From NCBI RefSeq assembly GCF_001613085.1, contig NZ_BDBR01000032.1, forward strand, positions 1 to 64,000: a stretch of 64,000 nucleotides of DNA, read 5' to 3'. Origin of the DNA: Nocardia salmonicida NBRC 13393 (GTDB lineage Bacteria; Actinomycetota; Actinomycetes; Mycobacteriales; Mycobacteriaceae). The notes below the pieces were generated by a model. The model worked only from the letters and a program-made list of their open reading frames with translations, searched no databases and was not told the DNA's origin. Every line of letters begins with the position of its first letter. Within the stretch, counting starts at the first letter, position 1. The position numbers were made by a program, and so were the translations under genes. Of the stretch, positions 17,141 through 25,617 are shown one piece after another.

Positions 17141-17263
17141 ATGATGCGCGTGGTGATCGAGCAACCACACAGCCTGCGGCGCGACCTGTTGGTCATCGGG
17201 TTGATGGTTGTCCTCACCTTGGCCGTCATCGCGCTGTTGCTGGTACCGAGCCTGGTCAGCTGA
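17141..17263 (+). CDS. Small single-span membrane protein (40 aa)
   Basis: 40 aa: a basic N-terminus with HSLRRD followed by one long hydrophobic helix (LLVIGLMVVLTLAVIALLLV). Tandem ATGs at 17141 and 17144 follow GCGGAGG; the second has the better spacing (5 nt). High third-position GC and the ribosome site support it. It lies in the hemB-hemL membrane-protein run. No family recognised. Confidence 0.65.
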   Translation: MMRVVIEQPHSLRRDLLVIGLMVVLTLAVIALLLVPSLVS

Positions 17264-17293
17264 TTCGATCTCGCCCCTGGCAGGATCGCAGGA

Positions 17294-17557
17294 ATGAGAC
17301 GCTGGATCGCGCTGTTCGAACTCGGCTTCGCCGTGCTCTTCCTGGCCTGCGCGGTCGTCAGCTGGCAGGCGGCGCGGCGCACCACCGAGTTCGTTGGCAC
17401 CGATGAACATCCCGGCTTCGTGGCCGTGCGCTACGTGCCGCCGTTGCTGTTGCTCGCTTGCGCGCTGGTGACGGTGGGTGGGCTGTTGGTGATCGACGGC
17501 CTCGCCAGGATCTACGCCAGATCTGTAGCACGTCGCGACGTCGAACCGATGATCTAG
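17294..17557 (+). CDS. Two-span membrane protein (Rv0514-like)
   Basis: 87 aa with helices at about residues 4-27 (WIALFELGFAVLFLACAVVS) and 48-68 (VPPLLLLACALVTVGGLLVI). The short charged loop between them contains EFVGTDEHPGF. Position after hemB and Rv0513-like genes matches Rv0514. Function unknown. It probably shares a transcript with the preceding small membrane genes. Confidence 0.75.
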   Translation: MRRWIALFELGFAVLFLACAVVSWQAARRTTEFVGTDEHPGFVAVRYVPPLLLLACALVTVGGLLVIDGLARIYARSVARRDVEPMI

Positions 17558-17633
17558 GGGAAGCCGAATTCCGATGTGCGCGTGGGTGTTCGGGACACGA
17601 GCCCGCACAGCGGGCTCCCTCGAGGAGGAATCG

Positions 17634-17858
17634 ATGACCAGACTGACCGCAGGAATCTGTACCGTCGCCGCCGCTGTGGCGACGATCGCGCTGGCCGCCG
17701 CGCCCGCCCAGGCTGCCCCCGGCCTGCCGCTGACCCCGTTGACCGCCGAGCCGGCCGCCGATGGTTTCGCCCCGGAGACCGGCTCGAGCGGGATCTACAA
17801 CGGCATCATGTGCCAGCTGCACACGATCTCCGCCGAAGTGCCCTGCATGTACACGTAA
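17634..17858 (+). CDS. Small secreted protein (74 aa precursor)
   Basis: 74 aa from ATG 17634 with GAGGAGG 6 nt upstream. A clear signal peptide (TAGICTVAAAVATIALAAAPAQA) has a probable cut after AQA, leaving about 47 mature residues with two cysteines (IMCQLH and VPCMYT) that could pair. An upstream in-frame GTG/ATG (17574) lacks a ribosome site and spoils the signal peptide. Function unknown. The stop abuts the stop of the convergent gene. Confidence 0.75.
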   Translation: MTRLTAGICTVAAAVATIALAAAPAQAAPGLPLTPLTAEPAADGFAPETGSSGIYNGIMCQLHTISAEVPCMYT

Positions 17859-18245
17859 TCAGTCGGTCCACTGCTGGAAGACGTCGACAACGCGCCCGCC
17901 CCGTGTGCCGGGCGCGTTCAGGAATACGGAGACGGTGCCGTCGGGATGGGCCGCCGCCTCCGTCACCACCTGGCGCAAGGTGGCACGGATGCCGCCGTCG
18001 GCGTCACGGTACAGATCGGTATCGGTGTGGAGACCCGCCCCGATCCGATTGGGGGGTACGAGCATCGCGGTGATCGCTGGAATCGGCCCCGCCCCGAGCG
18101 CCACGGTCTCCTCGTGGCTGAGTTGGGCGCCGATCCGATCGGGCTGGACCTGCGGTGCGAAGGCGGTGGCCGAACCCGCGCCCAGAAGCACTCCCGCCGC
18201 GACGAACCCTGTGCCAAGGGCAGTGCTGGTGACGCCGAAACGCAT
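17859..18245 (-). CDS. Secreted protein (128 aa precursor)
   Basis: 128 aa from ATG 18245 with GAGAGGG upstream. The signal peptide MRFGVTSTALGTGFVAAGVLLGAGSATA ends in SATA before FAPQV. The mature part has no Cys and includes DRIGAQLSHEE, IPAITAMLVPPNRIGAG and a C-terminal VFLNAPGTRGGRVVDVFQQW. No family recognised. Likely exported and soluble or loosely wall-associated (inference). Confidence 0.7.
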   Translation of the reverse strand: MRFGVTSTALGTGFVAAGVLLGAGSATAFAPQVQPDRIGAQLSHEETVALGAGPIPAITAMLVPPNRIGAGLHTDTDLYRDADGGIRATLRQVVTEAAAHPDGTVSVFLNAPGTRGGRVVDVFQQWTD

Positions 18246-18452
18246 GAAATACCCTCTCGCTGATAGCTGATTTCTCTGCGGCTCAGGTGCTGAGCCGCAC
18301 GGAGCGTAGTCGCAGGCCAATGGGCCTAGATCGAATTCTTTCGCCGATAGGGGCGGCGTGTCGGGCGTGTCGTCGGTGGGTCGCTGCGGTCTGGGTCACT
18401 GTGCTGCACCCTGTCGTCCGGCGTGCCGAGGCGAGCTGAGAGACTGGAATCC

Positions 18453-19772
18453 GTGAGTCCTACGCAGGTACCGGTTTCCGCCCAGCTCTTCGAGCGGGCA
18501 GCCTCGGTGATCCCGGGTGGCGTCAATTCCCCGGTTCGTGCGTTCAATTCGGTGGGCGGTACGCCGCGGTTCATCACCTCCGCGAGCGGCTACACGCTCA
18601 TCGACGCCGACGGCAACGACTACGTCGATCTGGTGTGCTCGTGGGGTCCGATGATTCTCGGGCACGCCCACCCCGCCGTCGTCGAGGCCGTGCAGAAGGC
18701 CGCGACCAGCGGACTGTCGTTCGGTGCGCCGACCGAGGCCGAGATCGAGCTCGCCGAGGCCATCGCCGCGCGCGTCGACCCCGTCGAGCGGGTCCGCCTG
18801 GTGAACTCCGGGACCGAGGCCACGATGAGCGCGGTCCGCCTGGCCCGCGGCTTCACCGGCCGATCCAAGATCATCAAATTCTCCGGCTGCTACCACGGCC
18901 ACGTCGACGCGCTGCTGGCCGACGCGGGCTCGGGCGTCGCGACGCTCGGCCTGCCGACCTCGCCCGGCGTCACCGGCGCGCAAGCCGCCGACACCATCGT
19001 GCTGCCCTACAACGACCTGGCCGCCGTCGCCGCTGCCTTCGCAGCGCACCCCGGCCTGATCGCCTGCGTCATCACGGAGGCCGCCGCGGGCAATATGGGC
19101 GCGGTCGCGCCGCTGCCCGGCTTCAACGAAGGCCTGCGTGCGCTGGCACATGACAACGGCGCGCTGCTGATCATGGACGAGGTGATGACCGGTTTCCGGG
19201 TCAGCGCGTCGGGTTGGTACGGGCGCGAAGGCGTCGCCGGTGACCTCTACACCTTCGGCAAGGTGATGAGCGGTGGCCTGCCCGCCGCCGCGTTCGGCGG
19301 CCGCGCCGAGATCATGAACAACCTCGCTCCGCTCGGCCCGGTCTATCAGGCGGGCACCCTGTCCGGTAACCCCGTCGCCGTCGCGGCGGGCCTGGCGACG
19401 CTGCGCGCGGCCGACGCCGAGGTGTACGCGGCGCTGGACCGCAATGCCGATCGTCTCGGCTCGCTGTTCGCGAAAGCCCTGACAGAGGCCGGTGTCGAGC
19501 ATCAAGTCCAGTTCGCAGGCAATATGGTGAGCGTGTTCTTCGCCGAGCGCCCGGTGACCGACTACGCCGCCGCCAAAGCGAGCCAGACCTGGCGTTACCC
19601 TGCCTTCTTCCACGCCCTGCTCGACGCGGGCGTGTACGCGCCGCCCAGCGCGTTCGAGGCATGGTTCGTCTCCGCGGCACTCGACGAGGACGCGTTCGAC
19701 CGTATCGCCGCCGCTCTGCCCGCCGCCGCCCTCGCGGCCGCGGCCGCAACCCCCGAAGGATCCCCAGCGTGA
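18453..19772 (+). CDS. hemL: Glutamate-1-semialdehyde 2,1-aminomutase
   Basis: 439 aa, PLP-dependent, converts glutamate-1-semialdehyde to 5-aminolevulinate, the step after HemA. The PLP Lys is residue 270 in LYTFGKVMSGGLPAAAFGG. Other family segments are VIPGGVNSPVRAF near the start, LVNSGTEATMSAVRLAR, GCYHGHVDALL and IMDEVMTGFR. I use GTG 18453 because homologues begin near SAQLFE; a GTG at 18423 is also in frame. The stop overlaps the next start (GTGA). It heads the coupled cytochrome c maturation genes. Confidence 0.95.
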   Translation: MSPTQVPVSAQLFERAASVIPGGVNSPVRAFNSVGGTPRFITSASGYTLIDADGNDYVDLVCSWGPMILGHAHPAVVEAVQKAATSGLSFGAPTEAEIELAEAIAARVDPVERVRLVNSGTEATMSAVRLARGFTGRSKIIKFSGCYHGHVDALLADAGSGVATLGLPTSPGVTGAQAADTIVLPYNDLAAVAAAFAAHPGLIACVITEAAAGNMGAVAPLPGFNEGLRALAHDNGALLIMDEVMTGFRVSASGWYGREGVAGDLYTFGKVMSGGLPAAAFGGRAEIMNNLAPLGPVYQAGTLSGNPVAVAAGLATLRAADAEVYAALDRNADRLGSLFAKALTEAGVEHQVQFAGNMVSVFFAERPVTDYAAAKASQTWRYPAFFHALLDAGVYAPPSAFEAWFVSAALDEDAFDRIAAALPAAALAAAAATPEGSPA

Positions 19773-20509
19773 GCTCCGACCAGCCCGACGCAGAATTCGC
19801 CCCAGTCCCGGCGGATAGCGACGAGGCGCCTCATCCTGTCCCCGCCGCCGCGCCGCCCGCGCTCGACGACGACCCGTCGACCGTCGAAACCATCGTGCAT
19901 GTGCTGCGCCACGGCGAGGTGCACAACCCGAACGGCATCCTCTACGGCCGCCTGCCCGGCTTCAGCCTCTCGGTGGCCGGTCGCTCGCAGGCCGGTGCCG
20001 TCGCGCGCTCGCTAACCGATCACGACATCGCGATGGTGATCGCCTCCCCGCTGCAGCGCGCCCAGGAGACCGCGGCGCCGATCGCGGCCGCCCACGACCT
20101 GATCGTGCGCGCCGACGAGAACCTGATCGAAGCGGGCAACACCTTCGAGGGCCTGCGCGTCTCCGTCGGCGACGGCGCCCTGCGCAAGCCGAGGCACTGG
20201 TGGAAGCTGCGCGACCCGTTCACTCCGTCCTGGGGCGAGCCGTACCTGCAGATCGCTCATCGCATGCTCGCCGCGGTGAACAAGGCCCGCGTCGAGGCCG
20301 CCGGTCACGAGGTGGTGCTGGTCTCGCATCAGCTGCCCGTGTGGACGCTGCGTCGCTTCCTGCAGGGCCAGCGGTTGTGGCATGACCCTCGCAACCGGCA
20401 GTGCTCGCTCGCGTCGCTGACCTCGCTGGTCTACCAGGGCGATACGCTCGTCGACATCGTCTATTCCGAGCCTGCAGGCGCGTCGGACCCGTCGGTACAC
20501 GGCGCATGA
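19769..20509 (+). CDS. Histidine phosphatase (phosphoglycerate mutase-like) family protein (Rv0525-like)
   Basis: 246 aa from GTG 19769, overlapping hemL by 4 bp. After an acidic/Pro-rich leader of about 40 residues comes the phosphohistidine motif VLRHGEVHNP, then RAQETAAPIA, and a second catalytic His in VSHQLPVWTLR. Members dephosphorylate small molecules or proteins; the substrate is unknown. Its conserved position between hemL and the thioredoxin-like gene (Rv0524-Rv0526) suggests a role linked to heme or cytochrome maturation, but the sequence does not show one. Confidence 0.88.
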   Translation: MSSDQPDAEFAPVPADSDEAPHPVPAAAPPALDDDPSTVETIVHVLRHGEVHNPNGILYGRLPGFSLSVAGRSQAGAVARSLTDHDIAMVIASPLQRAQETAAPIAAAHDLIVRADENLIEAGNTFEGLRVSVGDGALRKPRHWWKLRDPFTPSWGEPYLQIAHRMLAAVNKARVEAAGHEVVLVSHQLPVWTLRRFLQGQRLWHDPRNRQCSLASLTSLVYQGDTLVDIVYSEPAGASDPSVHGA

Positions 20510-21147
20510 CACGCTGGTCCTCATCGGGATCCGCCCGTGGCCGTCGGCCGCGGGCGCTGACCGCCGTTCTGTCCGCCCTGCTGGTGATCATCACCGCGGC
20601 GGGCTGCTCGACGGGTACCGATGCGGTAGCCACCGGTGGTGGGACCTTCGAATTCGTCTCACCCGGTGGTAGAACGGATATCTACTACGATCCGCCCGCG
20701 ACGCGCGGGACGATCGGCACGCTCTCGGGGCCCGATCTGATGAACGAGGGAAAGACCGTTTCGGTCGACGATTTCCCGAACCAGATCGTGGTCGTGAATC
20801 TGTGGGGACAGTGGTGTGGCCCGTGCCGCGCAGAGTCGCCCGCTCTCGAAAAAGTCTTCGCGGCGACCAGAGATCAAGGCGTCGCGTTCCTGGGGATCAA
20901 CGTCCGTGATTATCAGCGCGACAAAGCCCAGGACTTCGTAGTGGACAACAAGATCGAATACCCGTCCATCTACGACCCGTCGATGCGGACCTTGCTCGCT
21001 CTCGGCGGAAACTTTCCCACCAGTGTTATTCCGACCACGTTGATCCTGGATCGTCAGCACCGGGTCGCCGCGGTCTTCCTTCGCTCGCTACTGGCCGAAG
21101 ACCTTCAGCCCGTGGTCGAGCGCATCGCCGCCGAGGAGAAGCAGTGA
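20506..21147 (+). CDS. TlpA/ResA-like thioredoxin lipoprotein (Rv0526-like)
   Basis: 213 aa from ATG 20506, overlapping the preceding stop (ATGA). The lipoprotein signal ends LLVIITAAGC with the lipidated Cys at 34. The thioredoxin active site is WGQWCGPC (Cys104, Cys107), followed by a ResA-like GVAFLGINVRD and a cis-Pro loop in FPTSVIPTTLIL. It should act outside the membrane, reducing apocytochrome c cysteines with electrons from CcdA. It is coupled downstream to a small unknown gene. Confidence 0.92.
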   Translation: MTRWSSSGSARGRRPRALTAVLSALLVIITAAGCSTGTDAVATGGGTFEFVSPGGRTDIYYDPPATRGTIGTLSGPDLMNEGKTVSVDDFPNQIVVVNLWGQWCGPCRAESPALEKVFAATRDQGVAFLGINVRDYQRDKAQDFVVDNKIEYPSIYDPSMRTLLALGGNFPTSVIPTTLILDRQHRVAAVFLRSLLAEDLQPVVERIAAEEKQ

Positions 21148-21380
21148 CCAGCCGTCGTCGTCCAGGAAATCTGACCGCGTGTCGTCCCCGTCAGGGCGCC
21201 CGCCGAATGGGTGCGGGCTGGACGGTCGACGACCGTTGGGCCGGCATCGCGACCGTGCCGCGCAGTGTCGCCGGTGCCGGTCTGTTCGATTTCGGCCCCG
21301 CTGAACCGGCCGAGACCGAGCGCACCCTGTCGTTGCCGCGCGACGAGCAGCAGGACATGGATACGGACACCGACGAGTGA
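21144..21380 (+). CDS. Unknown 78-aa protein coupled between the TlpA-like gene and ccdA
   Basis: 78 aa from GTG 21144, which overlaps the TlpA-like gene's stop (GTGA); its own TGA overlaps the ccdA start (GTGA). Third codon positions are mostly G/C, as in real genes here. The N-terminus is basic (SRRRPGNLTACRPRQGARRMG) and has a single Cys; the C-terminus is acidic (DEQQDMDTDTDE). No signal peptide, helix or family is recognised. Context points to cytochrome c maturation, or it may serve only to couple translation. M. tuberculosis has no counterpart between Rv0526 and Rv0527 that I recall. Confidence 0.65.
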   Translation: MTSRRRPGNLTACRPRQGARRMGAGWTVDDRWAGIATVPRSVAGAGLFDFGPAEPAETERTLSLPRDEQQDMDTDTDE

Positions 21381-22192
21381 TACCGCTCGCCGCAGTCGGG
21401 GATTCCTTCCAGCAGACGGCGGCATCGGGTCCGCTTCTGCTGGCGCTGGGAGCCTGTCTGCTCGCGGGCCTGGTGTCGTTCGCTTCACCGTGTGTCGTGC
21501 CGCTCGTCCCCGGCTATCTGTCGTATCTGGCCGGGTTGGTCGGTGCCGAGGCGCCGCCTGCCACCAACGCGCAGGCGAGCACGCTCACCGCGCAGCGCCG
21601 TAGCGCGAAGATGCGGGTGGCCGGTGCCGCCGGGCTGTTCGTCGCCGGGTTCACAGTGGTGTTCGTGCTGGCCACGGCCACTGTTTTCGGCGTGATCCAG
21701 ACCCTCAATGTGAATCGGGAACTGCTGCAGCGCATCGGCGGTGTGGTGACGATCCTGATGGGTCTGGTGTTCATCGGCTTGGTCCCCGCCCTGCAACGCG
21801 ACACGCGGATGGAGCCGCGCAGGCTCACCAGCATCCTCGGCGCGCCGCTGCTCGGCGGGGTGTTCGCGCTCGGCTGGACGCCGTGTCTCGGGCCGACGCT
21901 GTCGGGTGTGATGGCGGTGTCCGCGGGTACCGAGGGCACCACCGCGGTACGCGGAGTGACGTTGATCGTCGCCTACTGCCTCGGCCTCGGACTGCCGTTC
22001 GTGGTGCTGGCCTTCGGGTCGGCCGGTGCATTGCGCGGGGTCGGCTGGCTGCGGCGCAATTCGCGCACCATTCAGGTAATCGGGGGTTTTCTGCTCGTCG
22101 CCGTCGGCGTCGCGCTGGTCACGGGGGCATGGGATCAGTTCGTCAGCTGGGTTCGTGACGGGTTCGTCTCCGAGGTGACTCTTCCGATCTGA
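21377..22192 (+). CDS. ccdA: Cytochrome c biogenesis transmembrane protein CcdA
   Basis: 271 aa, six hydrophobic segments. It carries reducing equivalents across the membrane to the TlpA/ResA-like lipoprotein. The two functional cysteines are in SFASPCVVPLVPGYLSYL (helix 1) and LGWTPCLGPTLSG (helix 4). The start is GTG 21377 with a 4-bp overlap. The stop overlaps the ResB ATG by one base. Matches Rv0527. Confidence 0.94.
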   Translation: MIPLAAVGDSFQQTAASGPLLLALGACLLAGLVSFASPCVVPLVPGYLSYLAGLVGAEAPPATNAQASTLTAQRRSAKMRVAGAAGLFVAGFTVVFVLATATVFGVIQTLNVNRELLQRIGGVVTILMGLVFIGLVPALQRDTRMEPRRLTSILGAPLLGGVFALGWTPCLGPTLSGVMAVSAGTEGTTAVRGVTLIVAYCLGLGLPFVVLAFGSAGALRGVGWLRRNSRTIQVIGGFLLVAVGVALVTGAWDQFVSWVRDGFVSEVTLPI

Positions 22193-23820
22193 TGACTGAC
22201 ACGCTGACTACTCCGACCACCCCCATCCCGCCCGTCCGGCAATCGCTGCTGGGCCGGGCCTGGGCCCTGGTCCGCAATTCGTGGCGCGGCCTGACGAGCA
22301 TGCGCACCGCGCTGGTGCTGCTGTTCCTGCTCGCGCTGGCCGCCATCCCCGGCGCACTGCTGCCACAACGCAGTCTCAACGCGCAAAAGGTCGACAAGTA
22401 CATCGCCGACCGTCCGACGCTGGGTCCGTGGATGGACCGGTTCGAGCTGTTCGACGTGTTCGGCAGCTTCTGGTTCACCGCCATCTACGTGCTGCTGTTC
22501 ATCTCGCTGGTCGGCTGCATCCTGCCGCGCTGCTGGGACCACTATCGGGCGTTGCGCACCCCGCCGGTGCCCGCGCCGCGCAACCTCAGCCGGTTGCCGC
22601 ACCACTCCAGTGAGACCGACGACCGGACTCCCGACGAGGTGATCGAGGCCGCCAAGGCTTCCTTGCGCGGGTGGCGGACCGAGGTTCGCCCCGGTCAGCG
22701 CGACGGTGAGGTGACGCTGTCCGCGGAGAAGGGCTATCTGCGCGAGTTCGGCAACCTGGTGTTCCACCTGTCGCTGGTGGGGCTGCTCGTCGCGATCGCG
22801 CTGGGCAAGCTGCTCGGCTACGAGGGCAATGTCATCGTGATCGCCAACGACGGTCCCGGCTTCTGCACCACCTCGCCCGCGGTCTTCGACTCGTTCCGGG
22901 CGGGCAACACCAATGACGGCACCGGCATGACGCCGCTGTGTATCAAGGTGAAGGACTTCAAGGCCGACTACCTGCCCACCGGCCAGGCCGAGATGTTCCA
23001 CTCGAACATCGAATATCAGGCGGGTGCCGACCTCAGCACCGACACCTGGCGCAGCACCGAGCTCCAGGTGAACCATCCGTTGCGCGTCGCCGGTGATCGG
23101 GTCTACCTGCAGGGACACGGCTTCGCGCCGACGTTCACCGTCACCTTCCCCAACGGGCAGACCCGCACCGAGACCATCCAGTGGCGGCCCGACGACGCTC
23201 AGACCTTCCTCTCCAGCGGTGTGCTGCGCATCGACCCGCCCGGCGGCATGTACGCCACCGACGAGGAACGCAGGCAGAACCAGATCGCCATCGAGGGCCT
23301 GTTCGCGCCGACCGCGATGTTCCACGGCAGCCTGCTCACCTCGTCGTTCCCCCGGATGGATGACCCGGCGGTCGCGGTCGACGTCTATCGCGGCAATACC
23401 GGTCTCGACACCGGTCGCTCGCAGTCGTTGTTCTCGCTGGACCCGGAGATGATCAAGCAGGGTCGGTTGACCAAGGAAGCGCGGGTCAACCTGCGTCCCG
23501 GCGAGTCGACCACGTTGCCGAGCGGAGCGAAGGTCACCTTCGACGGCGCCGAGGAATTCGTCAACCTGCAGGTCTCGCACGACCCGGCCCAGCAGTGGGT
23601 GCTGGTGAGTGCGCTGACGATGATGGCCGGTCTGCTGGTGTCGCTGTTGCTGAAACGGCGACGGATCTGGATCCGGGCGTACCCAGTCGAGGCCGCGGCG
23701 GGTACCGTGGGTCAACGACGCGCCGTAGTAGAAATGGGCGGCCTGGCCAGAAGCGATCAAGCGGGCTGGGGCGCCGAGTTCGATCGACTGCGGACACGGC
23801 TGCTGGGAGCGGAGAAGTGA
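22192..23820 (+). CDS. resB: Cytochrome c biogenesis protein ResB (Ccs1)
   Basis: 542 aa. With CcsA/CcsB it forms the system II heme handling and ligation complex. Hydrophobic helices lie at about 35-55, 85-110, 180-205 and 475-495, with a large external domain between the last two. The N-terminus shows the family start SMRTALVLLFLLALAAIPGALLPQR-like pattern. The ATG overlaps the ccdA TGA by one base (TGATG). Matches Rv0528. Confidence 0.93.
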   Translation: MTDTLTTPTTPIPPVRQSLLGRAWALVRNSWRGLTSMRTALVLLFLLALAAIPGALLPQRSLNAQKVDKYIADRPTLGPWMDRFELFDVFGSFWFTAIYVLLFISLVGCILPRCWDHYRALRTPPVPAPRNLSRLPHHSSETDDRTPDEVIEAAKASLRGWRTEVRPGQRDGEVTLSAEKGYLREFGNLVFHLSLVGLLVAIALGKLLGYEGNVIVIANDGPGFCTTSPAVFDSFRAGNTNDGTGMTPLCIKVKDFKADYLPTGQAEMFHSNIEYQAGADLSTDTWRSTELQVNHPLRVAGDRVYLQGHGFAPTFTVTFPNGQTRTETIQWRPDDAQTFLSSGVLRIDPPGGMYATDEERRQNQIAIEGLFAPTAMFHGSLLTSSFPRMDDPAVAVDVYRGNTGLDTGRSQSLFSLDPEMIKQGRLTKEARVNLRPGESTTLPSGAKVTFDGAEEFVNLQVSHDPAQQWVLVSALTMMAGLLVSLLLKRRRIWIRAYPVEAAAGTVGQRRAVVEMGGLARSDQAGWGAEFDRLRTRLLGAEK

Positions 23821-23851
23821 TCCGCGCACTCGACATGGAGACGGAATCCTG

Positions 23852-24808
23852 ATGCAGATCGACGAAACGCTGGCACGGTACAGCGACTTCGCGTTCATGT
23901 CGGCCATGGCCATCTACGCCCTGGCCACGGTCCTGCTGATCGTGCAGTACGCCTCGGCGCGCGCCAAGCAGGTCGCCGCGCGCGAACTCGTCCCCGCGGG
24001 CGACCCGGGGTTGCCCGGCCGCATCGAGACCCCGGAGGCCAAACCGCTCGCCGAACGGCTGGGCAACATGGCCTTCTCGGTGCTGGTGGTCGGCGCGGTG
24101 CTGCACATCGGTTCGATCGTGCTGCGCGGCTTCGCGACCCACCGCTTCCCCCTGGGCAACATGTACGAGTTCACCACCATGGCCACCGCGGCCGCCGTGG
24201 TGATCGGCCTGATCTTCCTGCGCGACCAGCGCTACCGCGCCATGTGGGCGTTCCTGCTGGTCCCCGTGCTGATCCTGATGTTCCTGGCGGGCACGGTCCT
24301 CTACGCCGACGCCGCACCCGTGGTCCCCGCTCTTCGCTCGTTCTGGCTGCCGATCCACGTCACCATCGTCAGCATCGGCAGCGGCGTCTTCCTGGTCTCC
24401 GGCGTAGCCAGCCTGCTCTACCTGTTCCGCATGCGTCAGCCCGCGGGCGAGGAATCCACCGGCATCCTCGGCACCATCGCCCGCCGCCTCCCCGACGCCC
24501 GCACCCTCGACCAGCTCGCCTACAAAACCACCATCATCGGCTTCCCCCTCTTCGGCGCGGGCGTCATCCTCGGCGCCATCTGGGCCGAAGCCGCCTGGGG
24601 CCGCTTCTGGGGCTGGGACCCCAAGGAGACCTGTTCCTTCATCGCGTGGGTCCTCTACGCGGCCTACCTGCACGCCCGAGCCACCTCCGGCTGGCGAGAC
24701 ACCAAGGCTGCCTGGATCAACATCGCCGGCTTCGTCGCGATGCTGTTCAACCTCTTCATCATCAACATGGTGATCAGCGGCCTGCACAGCTACGCCGGAC
24801 TGAACTAG
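23852..24808 (+). CDS. ccsB: Cytochrome c biogenesis protein CcsB/CcsA
   Basis: 318 aa polytopic membrane protein with the tryptophan-rich heme-binding WWD-type motif WGRFWGWDPKETCSFIAW near residue 250 and conserved His in helices (IHVTIVSIGSG; SGLHSYAG). It binds heme and, with ResB, attaches it to CXXCH motifs of cytochrome c. GGAG lies about 11 nt before the ATG. A strong terminator follows, closing the hemL-ccs run. Matches Rv0529. Confidence 0.94.
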   Translation: MQIDETLARYSDFAFMSAMAIYALATVLLIVQYASARAKQVAARELVPAGDPGLPGRIETPEAKPLAERLGNMAFSVLVVGAVLHIGSIVLRGFATHRFPLGNMYEFTTMATAAAVVIGLIFLRDQRYRAMWAFLLVPVLILMFLAGTVLYADAAPVVPALRSFWLPIHVTIVSIGSGVFLVSGVASLLYLFRMRQPAGEESTGILGTIARRLPDARTLDQLAYKTTIIGFPLFGAGVILGAIWAEAAWGRFWGWDPKETCSFIAWVLYAAYLHARATSGWRDTKAAWINIAGFVAMLFNLFIINMVISGLHSYAGLN

Positions 24809-24840
24809 CCGTTCTGTCGCGCCCTATTGCGCACATACAT

Positions 24841-24874
24841 AAGGCCCAGAGGCTCGGAAGAGCTTCTGGGCCTT
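24841..24874 (+). terminator. Terminator of the hemL-ccsB operon
   Basis: 15-bp stem (AAGGCCCAGAGGCTC with one G-U pair), GGAA tetraloop, then TGTTGTT; 32 nt after the ccsB stop. Confidence 0.9.
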
Positions 24875-24887
24875 TGTTGTTCGCGGA

Positions 24888-25538
24888 TCAGCAGTAGTAG
24901 CAGATCTTGTTCGCCGGGAGTTCTACGTGGCAGTTCAGGCAGACCGGTTTGCGGACCGGTTCGGGCTTGGGGATGGCTGCTGTGCTGCGGCGGGCGGCGG
25001 AGGGGCGTTTGACGGCTGCCTCGGCTGCTTCGGCGGTGGCCAGGTCCGCGGAGGTGGACTGGCGGATGGCGGCCACCTTCGGGGGGAGGGTGGGCAGGCC
25101 GCCGTCGGCGGGGAGGTCGGTGGCGAAATGCTGGTAGCACTGCCAGCGGGCCGCGGCGGCGTGCATTTCGAGGTCGTCGGGGATGGGCAGGCCCGCGAGT
25201 TCGAGGATGTAGCGGTAGCCGGTGCCTACGGTCTGGTTCTTGCGCACGCACAGCGCGCTCAGCGGCGGCTCGTTGTTCTGGTGACAGTGCTCGGCGACCT
25301 TGTCCAGCACGACGGGCAGCCAGTGCTGCCACTTCACGGCGGTGCGGATGCCGGACTCTTCCTGGACCAGCTCGGCCAGCTCGGTGTTGACGATGAAGTT
25401 GTTGAACCGGGTGGCGGTATCGGCCAGCACTTCATGTGCGGCGCGAGTCCACTCCAACCGGGCCTCGGTGAACGTCACGGCGCTGCCGTCGGCCGCGCGC
25501 CAAGTGGTCGGGACAGAACCTTGCTGCACATCAATCAC
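24888..25538 (-). CDS. Unknown protein with C-terminal zinc ribbon
   Basis: 216 aa from GTG 25538. Residues about 20-155 form a single folded domain that I do not recognise (ALVQEESGIRTAVKWQHWLP-like segment, then PPLSALCVRKNQTVGTGY). A flexible Ala/Pro/Lys linker follows, and the protein ends in CLNCHVELPANKICYYC, a CxxC...CxxC zinc ribbon at the extreme C-terminus. A TAACGT box lies 6 nt upstream of the GTG, so the gene is probably leaderless and monocistronic. Function unknown; nucleic-acid or protein binding through the ribbon is a guess. Confidence 0.75.
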   Translation of the reverse strand: MIDVQQGSVPTTWRAADGSAVTFTEARLEWTRAAHEVLADTATRFNNFIVNTELAELVQEESGIRTAVKWQHWLPVVLDKVAEHCHQNNEPPLSALCVRKNQTVGTGYRYILELAGLPIPDDLEMHAAAARWQCYQHFATDLPADGGLPTLPPKVAAIRQSTSADLATAEAAEAAVKRPSAARRSTAAIPKPEPVRKPVCLNCHVELPANKICYYC

Positions 25539-25544
25539 CGGAAT

Positions 25545-25550
25545 ACGTTA
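25545..25550 (-). promoter_or_regulatory. Candidate -10 (TAACGT) for the zinc-ribbon gene
   Basis: Read on the minus strand, TAACGT is 6 nt upstream of the GTG start, with no ribosome site between; leaderless transcript expected. Confidence 0.5.
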
Positions 25551-25617
25551 TCTACCCAGCTCTTTCGACGCGCAACGGGGGTATGTGCGACAGCTCACGG
25601 CGACGCACATCGCGAGG

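Noticed and set aside
22135..23913. A 592-aa minus-strand ORF
   Set aside because: Antisense to resB with the His/Gln/Gly-rich pattern of a complementary frame; resB is well supported.
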